64,000 nt of DNA from Bryopsis sp. KO-2023 (lineage: Eukaryota; Chlorophyta; Ulvophyceae; Bryopsidales; Bryopsidaceae). The stretch spans positions 5,828,001 to 5,892,000 of the forward strand of contig BSYQ01000008.1 of NCBI GenBank assembly GCA_030272585.1, in the 5' to 3' direction. Position 1 is the stretch's first letter; each line of letters begins with the position of its first letter. The translations under genes and the position numbers were made by a program. The notes below the pieces were generated by a model that saw nothing but the letters and a program-made list of their open reading frames with translations, did no database searches and was not told the DNA's origin. Below are positions 21,217 through 32,438 of the stretch, piece after piece.

Positions 21217-22245
21217 TTACTTTGTGCAGATGATTCCTTGTGCAAAGAGAATGCCGGTTTTCCAGAAACAATTTTTGGAGAGGTATTTACTGATGACCAA
21301 AGTGGGTTCATCTGAGATACTCACGGAGGCAACATAAATTGCAGCCACTGACCGTAGCCTGTTGCAAAGCTTCTGCAAGATGCCTTCAACTCCGCAGCAT
21401 CCCTTCATAAATTAACAACACGTCAATAATTTGTTAACTTCATGATGATCTCAACTGTAGAAGTGTGCCTTCGAATGGTAACCCTACGCTAGTGATTGTC
21501 ACCGAGCAAAATCTTCAGCTCTATGCTTTTGGTGGTTCACTCCTGACTGACTTTCCATGCGCAAACATCACTGCATGGGCAAAAAAAAAAAAGAAATTTT
21601 TTTCCTTGAGAAATTTCTTGTACACCTTACTGGCAATCTCTTCGCTGATAGTGTCTGCCTCCCTAGCGGCCCAATGCAAGCACTGATACTCCAGGAAGCA
21701 CCTGTGGACCACACCAAAGCCACCATCTTGAGATGAGAAGGGGAACCCCACTTCCCATATTCTACGACCAAGCTCAGATAAAAAGTAACAGAGCCAAAAA
21801 GCGTTCTAGGACCTGTCTGCCACAAGAAGTCGTGATCAGGAAGACCTCGTGATGAGGTCTTCTTCGCTGATATTTGCGGCGCCGAACCCTCTCTTCCTTG
21901 GCATCGGCAGATCACGACAGTACAATGGCTTAGCGTGAGGAGCTCCAGCGAGGACACGAAACGTTAGAAGGGAGAACGACACGACACCCAAGCGTGCCTT
22001 TTCCTCAGCTCCTCTCACCATTTCTTCCACTGGCAGTCGCTTAGTGTCTCCTCAAACACATAACTGTCTTCGCGGGGGTCTTCTGTTGGCCCCCCCGAAG
22101 ACCATCTTCTGGAGGAGGGACTCGTCGGGGTAAATTTCGACGGCGCTCGTCTATCTCTTTCTTCTTCGCAGAGCAGGGAAACGCGGAGCGGTGTAGGGGG
22201 AGATTCGACTTTCTTTTCCGGGATCACACTATGATGTACCGGCAT
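21217..22245 (-). CDS. Possible multi-exon gene inside the inverted-repeat element
   Basis: Minus-strand segments look like exons. One starts at an ATG at 22245 (MPVHHSVIPEKKVESPPTPL) and ends at a GTGAGA donor after 22019, 75 codons plus two bases. Later segments include RCFLEYQCLHWAAREADTI at about 21600-21720 and a block at about 21330-21405 ending at a GTGAGT donor. I could not join them in one phase: the open frames after 22019 meet stops. No transposase or other family signature was found. It may be an eroded element gene or a chance assembly. Confidence 0.28.
21840..21862. repeat. GAAGACCTC hairpin
   Basis: Perfect 9-bp arms GAAGACCTC and GAGGTCTTC around a 5-base loop GTGAT, within the inverted-repeat element. 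Confidence 0.7.
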
Positions 22246-22707
22246 TTTGGTGTTGAAAGCTAAAAAAATCAACCGTTCTTGAATCAGTACGGTTGAATCA
22301 ACACGGTCGCATCGCAAATCGTCGTCGAGTTGATTCAACACGGTTGATACTTGTTAAATCAACGCATGTTGAATCAACGTGGTTGATTCAACACGTGACA
22401 TTTTTCCGACGACGGAACGCAAACACGTTTGTCCTTGAGGAGACGAAAATATAAGCCGACGTACCTTGCGCCATACTGGGCCAATTTGCAAATAGTCTGA
22501 AAGAAATAGTTGTCCGCGATAGGATACTGCAGTACTGCGCAAGGTGGGGAAAGGGTTCGCAGACCCGACAAATTAATAGCACAACCTCGCTGACGCGGAG
22601 GGAAAATGCGAAACACAACTGGCAGAAACCGTACTGGAAACTTTTCATGCGGCACAATACGTATTGTATACAAGGGAGCACCAATCATTCGCACGACCAC
22701 CACTTCC

Positions 22708-23323
22708 TCAACGTCGCGAAATTTTGCTTTGAAGCGAGTATGAGAGAGACTGCAAAAACCTGGCCCACTGATCAGGTGGTGCTCCTTTCAAGACTGTGGG
22801 AAATATTTTTAGTCTGGGCTTGTACCGATCCGTATTCACGGCCTCTCTCGAAACAACGCAGGCGGTACTGGGTGTGGCACAGAAAAAGTAATAATCATGG
22901 AAATTGATAATAGGATACGTGAAAACTATTTTCAATATCTCGCGAGATATCGATCGACAAAAATCTCACAGTGTGAAGGCGATGGCCTCATATGTGACCG
23001 CATCTCGAAGGCTTTCAGACAGCTTGGGTATTCGGTCCTGCATTTTCGAAAATTACAGAATTCTGTATTTCATAAAGCCAACGAATTTCTACTTGTCAGT
23101 GGCTGGGGAAATCTTCAACAGATAAAATTGCTGTGGTTGGCTACCAGCCCGGAGATGGTTTGGAGAAGAGCCAAGAAGTTCCAGTCAATGTTTTTGTTAA
23201 GCTTTTCTTCCAGGGGCTGGCAACGCGGAGGCTGTGTTTATTTGGTCTGGTGTATATGACTGTTACTCTGACCTCTTGATTCAGATTGATGGATATATCC
23301 ACCCCACCTCCTGGTGCTGCCAT
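22708..23323 (-). CDS. Candidate gene of unknown function next to the inverted-repeat element
   Basis: Three exons join in phase: 23323-23273 (ATG, MAAPGGGVDISINLNQE, donor GTCAGA), 23037-22970 (DRIPKLSESLRDAVTYEA, donor GTGAGA) and 22867-22708 (ACVVSREAVNTDRYKPRL, LKGAPPDQWARFLQ). As read, the product is 92 residues and stops at 22708. An overlapping frame opens just there and runs coding-like toward 22468 (FRDVEEVVVVRMIGAPLYTI, then a GTACGT donor). The true gene may therefore continue through an unrecognised splice or a frameshift and resume beyond the inverted-repeat element. No family recognised. Confidence 0.38.
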
Positions 23324-23735
23324 TAAGAAGGAAGTTTAAGGGTATCATGCGAGGCGACCAAATTAATTTGTTTAAACAGGATTCTCTGAACAAGATTCTT
23401 TGATTTGCAGGCAGAAATGAAAGAGGCCGATGTGACATTCGAGGTAACCCTATCTGTCATATAAAATCCACTTAGGAATTTTGGGGGGAATTTAGTGTGG
23501 TGGTCACAACGACAGGAAATGAGAAAAGACAGCAAAAAATTGTGACTCGCAGGAAACAGGATTGCAACCCAAACAAGGAAAATATCAACTCAGCCCCTAT
23601 TTTTTTGTATAACAGTACAGTCAGTTGCCAATCCCCTCCACAAACTCTGTGCCTCAATTGACACACTCCCATCAACATCCTATCGGTCTCTATATTAGTA
23701 TCTGTCCTTTACACAACCCACAGCAGTGCATCTCC
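23324..23735. other. Short intergenic region, nothing assigned
   Basis: About 410 bp between the end of the minus-strand coiled-coil gene and the candidate start at 23323. No coding or structural signal seen. Confidence 0.5.
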
Positions 23736-26700
23736 CTAAGGGGACCTTGAGCTGGGCTCCGTTTTGATAATCGCCCTTGCACGCTGCCGGCCTCCCCCAC
23801 TGCCTCTCAGTCCCTCAAACTCTTCCCAAGGGTTAAAATTCAGATTTTCTTTTCTACCATTGATTTCTTCATGGCTGATGTCCACCTCCTGGACACATGA
23901 TCCCAGGGAAGAAGGGGTGGATGGTAGATTCACCCTTAGGGCTCCGTGCGCTGACCCCGACTCTGGTGAACTGATTTCAGATGTGGAATTCTCTGGCAGC
24001 AACAGTGCATCCAACTGTAAGCCACTCTTGAACATGGTATTGTCGAGTTCTTGATCCTCTGGACAGGGAGAAGGCTGGCCCTTGAAATCTGGCTCTTGAT
24101 TGACTTCAGAATCGGCAGTTACAGTGGTGTTTTGCAATTCACCAGATCCTCCATGGTCTGTGGCATATTCATGACTGATTGAGTTCCCGTTCTCCCCTTT
24201 TTCCTGACCTGGAGAGCGATTGCCATCCTCCAGATCCATCCCAATCGTACTCTCAGCTAGAATATCAGGATCCATGCAGTCATTGGCAGTTGGATGTTCA
24301 ATTCCGTGGTCCCTCATTGGGGATGCATATTGTTTTGCCATGGACAGATTGCCTGCTTCCAAAACCGTGGAGTGATTCCCGATATACTGATCATCTGACC
24401 GCTCAACAACATGGTCATGTTGGCCTGAAGCTGCAGAGAATCCGTTAGGATCCTCAGATGGATGTGCAGGTGGACATGAAGCTGACTGGAAGGTGATCGG
24501 GGATGCGGTCTGACCTGGAATCCCAGAGCTGCATAGCGTCTTATTCTCGACGAATTCGGTCACTGTTCTTGCAACATTCCCAGGAAGAGTCGAAGTGGTG
24601 GTAACATGAGTGGTGTCTGAGTCAGGGAAATCCGATCGATTGCTTGCAATCGGGGCTTGTGGTGGAAGTTGCTGTGCGCTGAATTTCTCACTGTATTTCA
24701 GATAGGGGCTTCCATCTTGTTGTTGTTGGTCCTCTGGATTTCTGGTCTCCTTCTGGTGTGCGTGATTGATGGCTGGTTGAATTGGATGATTTTGAACTGG
24801 CTTCAGTGGTCGACGAGTGGCTCTAGCATCCATCTGAAAGGCCAAGAAAACCCAATTACGCACAAGCACCGAAACGTTCTAGAAAAGCTACTGGCACCTA
24901 TGCACCCCCTTGGAAAAATATCCACTACGACAAAATCAAATGTACAGGTGAACTTGATTAGCTATCTGGCTTCAACCACTCCTCCCCCCTCAAGGAGAAT
25001 TGACAAAAAAAGTAGGTGATCTTTGTTTTTTTCTAAAAGTTCTTTTTTGCAATAAAATCATCAACACCTAGATAACGCTCACAGGGACCTCGGATTATTC
25101 ATGTTGGATCTGTGGGCTTCCGCCCCTCATTGGCACAGTGAAATCGCTTCTTGATTTATTAAATTTGAAAAGGAAAAACAACATCTAGGATTGGTCAAGA
25201 CAGGAAACTTTGAGGGGGTGGGGGGTTGGTTTTATTCTTCTCCTAAGAAAAAATGCCTTAAGGTATTTTTAGAACTTTTCTATTTTAGATCAGAATAGTT
25301 TCAAAGCATGGTTTTTTCATGACAGTCATACATACATACATGATGTGCTCTCATTTCCATGAGTTCCCACTCGATGGTTTCTTTCCTTCGCATCACTTCG
25401 CGATTCACAGAAATCTGGACTTCCAGCTGATTTGACAGAGAAGCATTCTCCTGCTCCAAGTCTGCATTCATGTGTCGTGCGCCCTCCAAGTCAGACTCCA
25501 GCAAAGCCACTCTCGCATTGAATTGCTGTTCCTTCATCTGTTTCAGGTGAAAACAATTCAAACTATGAGGAAAAAAAACAGGACAGCAACAGTCTGACCA
25601 GTTTTTTTTTTTTTTAATTTGAAAAGAATGGTCCAAGAAGAAACACAGTTGGAGCATCAGGTTCAGCATTTCAACATGTTTGTCTTAAACCAGGGAAATA
25701 TTCAAGAAAATATGTCGGTGGAATGTTGCTGACCCATATTTTTGAGCTTTCTTCTCGGATCGTCCGCATGGATTCACTCAGCACACGAATTTCTGCCTCC
25801 AACGATTGGACTCTCTTCTCATTGGTCTCGCAAGTTCTCAATGTTAAATCCCTCTCCTGTTCAGCCCTTTTTGAACAAAATCAACGAGAAACGCTGGGAA
25901 AGACTGATAAACTCAAAATTAGGTACCAGAAATCATCCATCAAAAAATCTTTTTACTGGAAGCAGATTCATTTCCAGATCAATCTAAACCAATCTTTTGA
26001 TACTAATAGCTAGTTGCTAATTGCATTTCCAACGTTGCCTCTCTATTCACCTTGCCTTGGAGCTTTCCGCCACCCTTCCAAGCTTTTCCAATTCCTCAAT
26101 CCGATTACCAGCACTTTCGACAGCATTTCTCAGTGCCAGTTTTTCTTTCGAGACCTCCCCCAGTTGCTGTTTGTACATCTGCCTCATCCTTTCCATTTGA
26201 CTTTCTAATTCCTGAGCTTCCGACAGAGCGTCCCTCACTCTGGCCTCCACGCTTTCCCTTATCTAAACAAATCATACAAACGTTACAGCATTTTTCTATT
26301 TTTGAACAGTAAAAGTTTGAAAACTCGATTACGTCATCATTACAGGTGTTTCTTGTAGATCTGCTGGGGACCAGAATCATATAGCATACACACTAGAGTT
26401 TTGAAGAGGTCACCCCTCAGAAATTGACACCAACTCCACCTATTTTCCAAGACGTGGAGCTCAGAACTGCTGTCATTCACCTCGTTAAACCATGGCCCTT
26501 TCTTTTTCTCCACAGCCAGCTTGTGAAGGTCCCTTTCAGCAGCTGCCTCTTCCAGCTTCCCTTCGGTTTCCTTCAGTTTCATCATGAACACTAGATTGTC
26601 GGCGGTCAACTTGGCCACCACCTTTTTCACCAATCAGCAAATATTCAGAAAAATGTACTGCAGATAAAAAAAAGAACTGAATAGATACGGACTTTGGCAT

Positions 26701-28449
26701 AGATAATTTGCAGGTTTCTTAATGCACCAATGCATATCAGACGATTTACATCAGAGTTTCAGTGCTCAGTCTGAGAAAAACCCATCAGAAATGCTCGTTA
26801 AACCTGATTATTAGTCATTTACACGATCGCATAGCCCTGGAATCAATCTATTCATTCAATGCGAGTATTCCTACCAACCTGCTGCTGTCGTTCTGCGAGT
26901 TTTTTTGATTTTTCGGCTTCTTCCTGTAGGCCTTTGACCAAACGGGATGTCTGCGCAGCTCGTTTGTTGGCCTCATCAGCAATCCCCTTCAAATTTTCCT
27001 TTTCCCTTTGAATTTCCTCCATCGAAGCGACAGCCTCATCTGAAGCAAATCTCTGTGTTTCAAGTTGACCTTCTCTGAATCATTCCAGAAAAAACAGAAA
27101 AGAAAAGAGAATATGTGAGGTCTGTTTCAATCCGGCACACTGAAATATAAATCTTGGCTGTATTTTCAAAAGCGGTGCAGAGAGGTGCTTTTTAAAACTC
27201 AAAACAGGACAAAGTCTCACATTTGGCGGAGCATAGCAGTCAATCTGCGATTCTCGTCCTCGTATTCACATGCTCTTTTTGCGACATTGTCCAGTTCCCT
27301 GTGGATTGCATTTTTTTCAGCTCGCTCAGTTCTGAGGCTGTCCATTGTTGATTGGACCTCAGACATGACTTCGCCCAGTTGGCCCTCGGCGCTCCGGCGG
27401 CTGAATTCCCCCCCCAAAAAAATTAGTAATTTTGTTGATGAACAAATTTGATAAATCGAAGCTGGAATAGCCTCATTAACCATTTCCTACGTTTCAAAAA
27501 ACGTGCAAATATGGAACTAATGATTCAAACTTCCAACAGCCCTGTTCGAAGCACTCATTATCTATTTTTTAGGAGGGGCTTGCGTATCCAGTTTTTTGAA
27601 GAATGATCGATTAACAAAACATTGCCCTCCCTTCAGGGGAAAAAAAGATTCAAAACCATATTTTTAAAGTGTGCACACCAGTTATTAATATCCCTGAAAA
27701 CTCTACCCTGAGTCAGCAAAATTGTGGGGACATTCTGGAGATATGAATCGATACTCCACATCGGGGGCCAGTTATCTCACAGTATTTTTTTGGGGGAAAA
27801 GTTGCAGGTGAAGCGTTCTTACCAGTCTTCTGCTGCCTTGACAGTTTCTTGCCAGTTTCTGGAAGCATTTTTCAGAGCCCCCAGTTTTGAAATAATATCA
27901 TGGAGTCGGCCCCGCCAATGAATCAACCCATGCAGTGATTTGGTTGAAAGCCTCTTTCTAGTAGTTGCTGACAAAGACTGAAACAAGAAGAAAATAAGCA
28001 CGAAAATGACCGTTCTCTCCATGGAGGAATATCTCTCATTGCTCAGAAAATTTTCAACAAGGGATGTATAAAGCTCGCTGCCATATCCTATCCAAAAAAA
28101 GGCGAAAGGCTTCGAGTACACAAGGGAGTCCTACGCGAAATTCTCAAAACAAGACGATAGAAAAATCAACTCAAAACTTTTATCTGCTGTTTAGCACTAC
28201 AACAAAACAAACGAAGTTCGAAACCTCACTTCGACTCACTTTGTCCCCTTCTCCACCGAAGCTGTGAATCGCTTGCTCCAAAGTGCCGTCAAATTCCCGC
28301 AAATCCGACGTGAGTTCAGACCACGATTCCAGATCGCACTCGATCTCCAGCGACTCGTCGAAGTCGACCATCTTCACCGCGACTCCTGTAAGGGCAGGGT
28401 AGTCGCAAGAAGAGCCTATTTCCTGGGGTAGAAGCGCAGTTTCTGGCAT
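23736..28449 (-). CDS. 840-residue coiled-coil protein with a long disordered C-terminal tail, unknown family
   Basis: Nine exons, all in phase: 28449-28240, 27977-27823, 27400-27221, 27074-26879, 26621-26481, 26262-26051, 25866-25734, 25537-25340, 24833-23736 (TAG). Residues 1-70 are acidic and contain Trp (ESWSELTSDLREFDG). Residues 120-475 form almost continuous coiled coil, for example ELDNVAKRACEYEDENRRL, SRLVKGLQEEAEKSKKLAER and QELESQMERMRQMYKQQL. The last exon encodes 365 residues of low-complexity, Ser/Pro/Glu/Asp-rich, probably unstructured sequence. It ends in a short conserved-looking segment (NLNFNPWEEFEGLRG) and a basic RQRARAIIK stretch. This plan fits cytoskeletal, centrosomal or Golgi scaffold proteins, but no family could be named. 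The exon 7 donor is the rare GTCAGC. The start is 188 bp from a divergent plus-strand start. Confidence 0.82.
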
Positions 28450-28637
28450 TGCGATTTCCGTGACGTCTGGATTTGGGGCGAAACTCTAACACTTCTCACA
28501 CAAATGCAATGACTCAGATTTTCTCAACTTTCTGGCTGGTTTTGACCGTCCTTTTCTTGTTCGTTTCCTGCAGACGGGTGGAGATGGAAGGCGATAAAAA
28601 AAGAGTAGTAGTGGTGGAGTGCTGAGGAACGCTGGGA
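28450..28637. promoter_or_regulatory. Short divergent promoter region
   Basis: Only 188 bp separate the minus-strand start at 28449 from the plus-strand start at 28638, so both genes must share this stretch for initiation unless their 5' UTRs overlap. No core element recognised. Confidence 0.45.
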
Positions 28638-31286
28638 ATGGAGTGTGTGCATATGAAACCTGGACTGATGGCGGAGAAGAGTGGAACAGCTCGCCCAGGC
28701 CACGACAAAGGCGTTGCTTCTGAATCCGCTTGGGTCACGAGAGTGAATGGTGGTGTTCTATCAGACGACGATCTGAGCGCTCTGCTGGACAGAAAACATC
28801 TCTTGAATCCCAAAGACGTCACTCGCTCAGATGGGTGCCTCCCGTACTTGACGACTTTACGGTTGGGAGATGTCGAAGGCTTGGCGCGGGTAGAGGAAGC
28901 TCTTTTGTGCGAGAACTCGCTGGACAACGGGCGAGTGGGGGTGGTGGCTCTGGAAGCTGGGGATCTGAGAACTGCAGAGATTTTGGAGGGGTTCGTCGTC
29001 GATGAGAGCTCGCGGTTCGAATCGTCGAAATGGGCAGAGATCGCTGGCGAAGGGCAAAGGCTGGACAAGAGTTGGAAACAAGTGGTTAGGTGGGGTTCCC
29101 CCATGACTAAGGTATTTTTTTCTTCTTTTCCAAATATAAGTCCAAGATCAGCATGGAGAATGGACCTAAAGACAACTCCCTATGATTAATTGTCTACTTA
29201 TGCACACCACACTGCATCAGATACCTGAAATATCAAATTTCTACATTTTCAGCTGGGTTCTTTTTCTAAATTTGAATATCGGAAAAGAAAGGATGTCTAG
29301 GTGCATTAATCTGCCATTCCAACCACCACAATGGACAAAGACATCAAAAATGCTCGCATGGAGAATACGAATCTGAATAATTGTAAACCATGACTGACAC
29401 ATTGGCTGCATGTCTGACATGCACAAGTGCAATGCAGATCTCCATTCTACGAGTGCAAGAAGCGAGTCCCCCCAAATTCATGGATCCGTTCGATTTGAAG
29501 CAGACTACATTTCTTTATCATATTGTCATTGAGCCTCCGGCTCCAGAGGAATGTTCAAGAAGGTCACTCCCTAGCCCAGCAACAAGAATGGACAAGCTTT
29601 CAGCGGAAAGCCTGGGTGTACTGGAGGAAAATTCAATCAGCAACCGAAATGAAACGGAGCAAAGATTCTGTGTTTTGCCTCCGATGGATACTGGCTTCTG
29701 TCAGACAAACGACCGAGCCAATCCGGTGGAATTTTGTGGGGAAGTCTCAAAGAGAAAAGAGTTGTCTGAAATGGCAGGTGAGTGTAAACGGTTTACTACC
29801 TTCTAAGAAATGGATGCACCTGTTCATCAATTCAATGACTATCTTGATCAACTTTATTGCATTGAGTGTGAGGATATCTGTGCAAAAAAAAAGAAAAAAA
29901 GAAATAGCAACAGCAACAGCAACAGAAGAACTGCAATATATTTAAGACAGGATTTAATGATTTAATGTCTGTTCATGTGTGTGTATAGGGACCCCTTCAA
30001 GTTCAACAAGATTGATCAATGCTGATTTCTCAAAACGATCCATTTCGAGTTGGCTGGACTACTTTGGGAGGGAGCCTCTGATCAATTCATTAGTCAAATC
30101 TGGATGGGCCGATATTTTGCAGTCTTGCTTAAATGACAGCTGCGTTTCCAGTAAACCAGGAACTCTGATCGACCCGTATACGTACAGATACGTAAAGAGG
30201 ATTCGAAGCGGTGGAAATTGGCTTGTTAAGCCGCCACTTGGGTTGGCTTTTCAATTCTGCGCAGATGTAGTAAGGTATTTTTTCTAACAGCGATATTTCT
30301 TCTATTTCTTTTTCTTCTTCTTCTTCTTCTTCTTCTTCCATTTTTTGATATATACATGTTTTTAGACATATAATATAATATAATATAATATTTTGTTTTT
30401 TGGGGGGGAAGTAGATCTCTTGTTGATTTTCAACACTAAACATTTTCTGTGTTCGATCCAGGGTGTGTCGAATTCTGTTCTGAGTTTTTTTGTTGAATTA
30501 TTCGGCCCATCCCTGATATTGGCACTGGACCGCTTTCACCTGGTCCCATACAGCAAATATTTTTTTTGTTTTTTTGTTTTTTAACTCACCTGGATGCACG
30601 GGTGGAATCAAGGTTTGTTTTGTTTTCTTGTTTTTCAGGCAAATGTTGAATTCAAAGAGAAGAGCAAAAACCGTCATTATCGTCAGATCGACCGACAGGG
30701 GTGATCTTTTGGAAGCTAAATTCAGGAGATTAGGGTTTCAAAGAGTTGTGGCGTTTTCAGGGTAGGATTAATTTTGCCGACACTTTTTTTTCCAAATAGG
30801 TTTCATTATATTTCCCCCTTTTGTACGGAAAATTTGATTCAAGTTGTGCGTTTGTCTGCAAAGTCTTTATTTATTTTTTTCTCAGCTCAAGGATGGATTC
30901 TTTTTACAGAATAACCAGTTTTTTGTTGGATTAATTTTCAACAAGTTTGAAAAGAAAAGTTTTTGTTCTTGTTTGTTTTTTTAGAAAGAAGAAGAAATTT
31001 GTCAGGGGGTGGAGGGAAGAATTGAGGGCACTGGACATAATGATTTTGACTGCCCAATTCTTTACGAATGCCATTTCAACTGGAAATGGACAAGTGACTG
31101 ACATAGACTTGCTGGTAAGCAAATTGCATCCATTATCTTTTTTTTCGCAATGAAATGTCCCAAGGGAAAATTCGCAGATAGGACATAAAAAAATTTGTGA
31201 AGTGGGGGTGCACCGAGAGAAGAATAAAGCAACAGATTTTTTTTGAAAAACTCCTTATAAAATCATGTAGGAGAAAATACAATTGC

Positions 31287-31369
<83 letters not shown>

Positions 31370-32438
31370 TCTCTAGAAGGTCTCTAGATGACCGTTAAAC
31401 TTCCAAAAGAACAAGAAATATAGTATAATGCTGCTCATTTTGTCTTCTCTTTTTTCCGAGTTATGTGAGTGTTACTTTTTTCCCCAACCCAACGTTTTGT
31501 TTTATTTCTTTCAATGTTTTATTTTTCCTATTTCCTGGAGCCGAGGTTAAAATTTGATTTGACAGATTGTGGATGAATGCGAAACAACCAAGCACACGAA
31601 TTCGCACAACTTGGCAATGGGTGCTTTCAGAAGAGAGGATTGTGTGAAAACACAGGTCACATTCAACAGAAGCTTCATCTTTTTTGAATGGAAAACAAGA
31701 TATGGCTTGATCAGTTATTTTCTTGAATAAAACCCCTCCCTGGAAAAAGACCATTTGGTGTGGAGTATTCTGAAATTAGACCTGCTGATTTTCTTTTGGA
31801 TAAAATTCCTGGCTTGTTTAATTTTGGAAAACAAAGCCCACGAAAGGGGTTATCTTATTGGACACAGATTTTGCACAAGAAAATTTTCACAATCGAAGAA
31901 AAAGTGAATTATATTTTGCTTTGCTACAGGTTTTGGCAATATACACGGGGGAAGTAATGGTGAGTTCATCCAGCACCTGCCACATTTAGATTGTGTTTTT
32001 CCTGATTTTCCTTTCATAAGGAACAAACATAGAACCATAGGCAAGTATTCAATCCTGCATGTACTTCTCAAGTTCAGTTTTGTTGGCACTATACCGCTGG
32101 ACAACTGTCACAAGTAATAATTGGATACTCATTATATAGGCTCGTAGCCCCATAGATTGCAACATCAGGAGACTGACATGGGGCGCTCGCTGTGAACTCA
32201 GCACCCCAAGTCTGTTTATTTCTAAGGTAAAATCAATTTCTATTTTGCATCATTTCCCGTTTCATTGGTTGCACAATCGCAGGACATCAAGCATCCGGAG
32301 TGGGTACAGCTGTGTGCAAATCTGTGTGTGCCGATGGCCAATCTTTTGCTTCTGGACAAGAATCGAGACTTTGACCACATCGCAACCAGTCGCAATTCTG
32401 GCCCTCGAGCCTTTTCTTACTTCGGCCAGTCGAAGTGA
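28638..32438 (+). CDS. Multi-exon gene of unknown function with an SF2 helicase-like segment
   Basis: Exons: 28638-29111, 29438-29777, 29989-30266, 30463 to about 30545, 30639-30761, 30985-31114, 31566-31655, 31930-31959, 32140-32226, 32283-32438 (TGA). All joins close in phase except exon 4 to exon 5. Exons 5-7 resemble the region between motifs Ia and II of Dicer/RIG-I-type helicases. KTVIIVRST is followed by RVVAFSG, then GWREELRALDIMILTAQFF and LLIVDEC, a DExx-like box (DECE). However, no Walker A (GxGKT) is visible upstream and no motifs III-VI follow, and the C-terminus (DIKHPEWVQLCANLCVPMAN) matches nothing I know. Exon 3 has a distinctive block SISSWLDYFGREPLINSLV. Either a divergent or degenerate helicase, or a protein only resembling one. 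Confidence 0.55.
30311..30338. repeat. (TTC)n microsatellite
   Basis: About nine TTC units in an intron of the helicase-like gene, followed at 30369-30391 by ATATA/TATAA repeats. Confidence 0.95.
31287..31369. repeat. (CTTA)n tetranucleotide microsatellite
   Basis: Twenty or more perfect CTTA units in an intron of the helicase-like gene, about 200 bp upstream of the DECE exon. The purity suggests ongoing slippage. Confidence 0.98.

Larger units (their letters stand above)
20458..22411. mobile_element. 1.95-kb element bounded by perfect 24-bp inverted repeats
   Basis: The 24-bp sequence starting CGTCGGAAAAATGTCACGTG at 20458-20481 occurs as its exact reverse complement at 22388-22411. Immediately inside each end are arrays built from the near-palindrome GTTGAATCAAC. 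At the left end they form four tandem copies of about 57 bp (20482-20765); at the right end they are less regular (22270-22387). This is the organisation of a DNA transposon or a non-autonomous derivative with subterminal repeats. A target-site duplication is not obvious. The interior holds a possible minus-strand exon starting at 22245 but no recognisable transposase. Confidence 0.7.

Noticed and set aside
20458..22411. CRISPR-like array from the regular 57-bp repeats
   Set aside because: The units are contiguous tandem copies without unique spacers, in a spliced eukaryotic genome.
28514..29104. 196-codon minus-strand Ser/Pro-rich frame
   Set aside because: Antisense to exon 1 of the helicase-like gene, whose downstream exons continue in phase on the plus strand.
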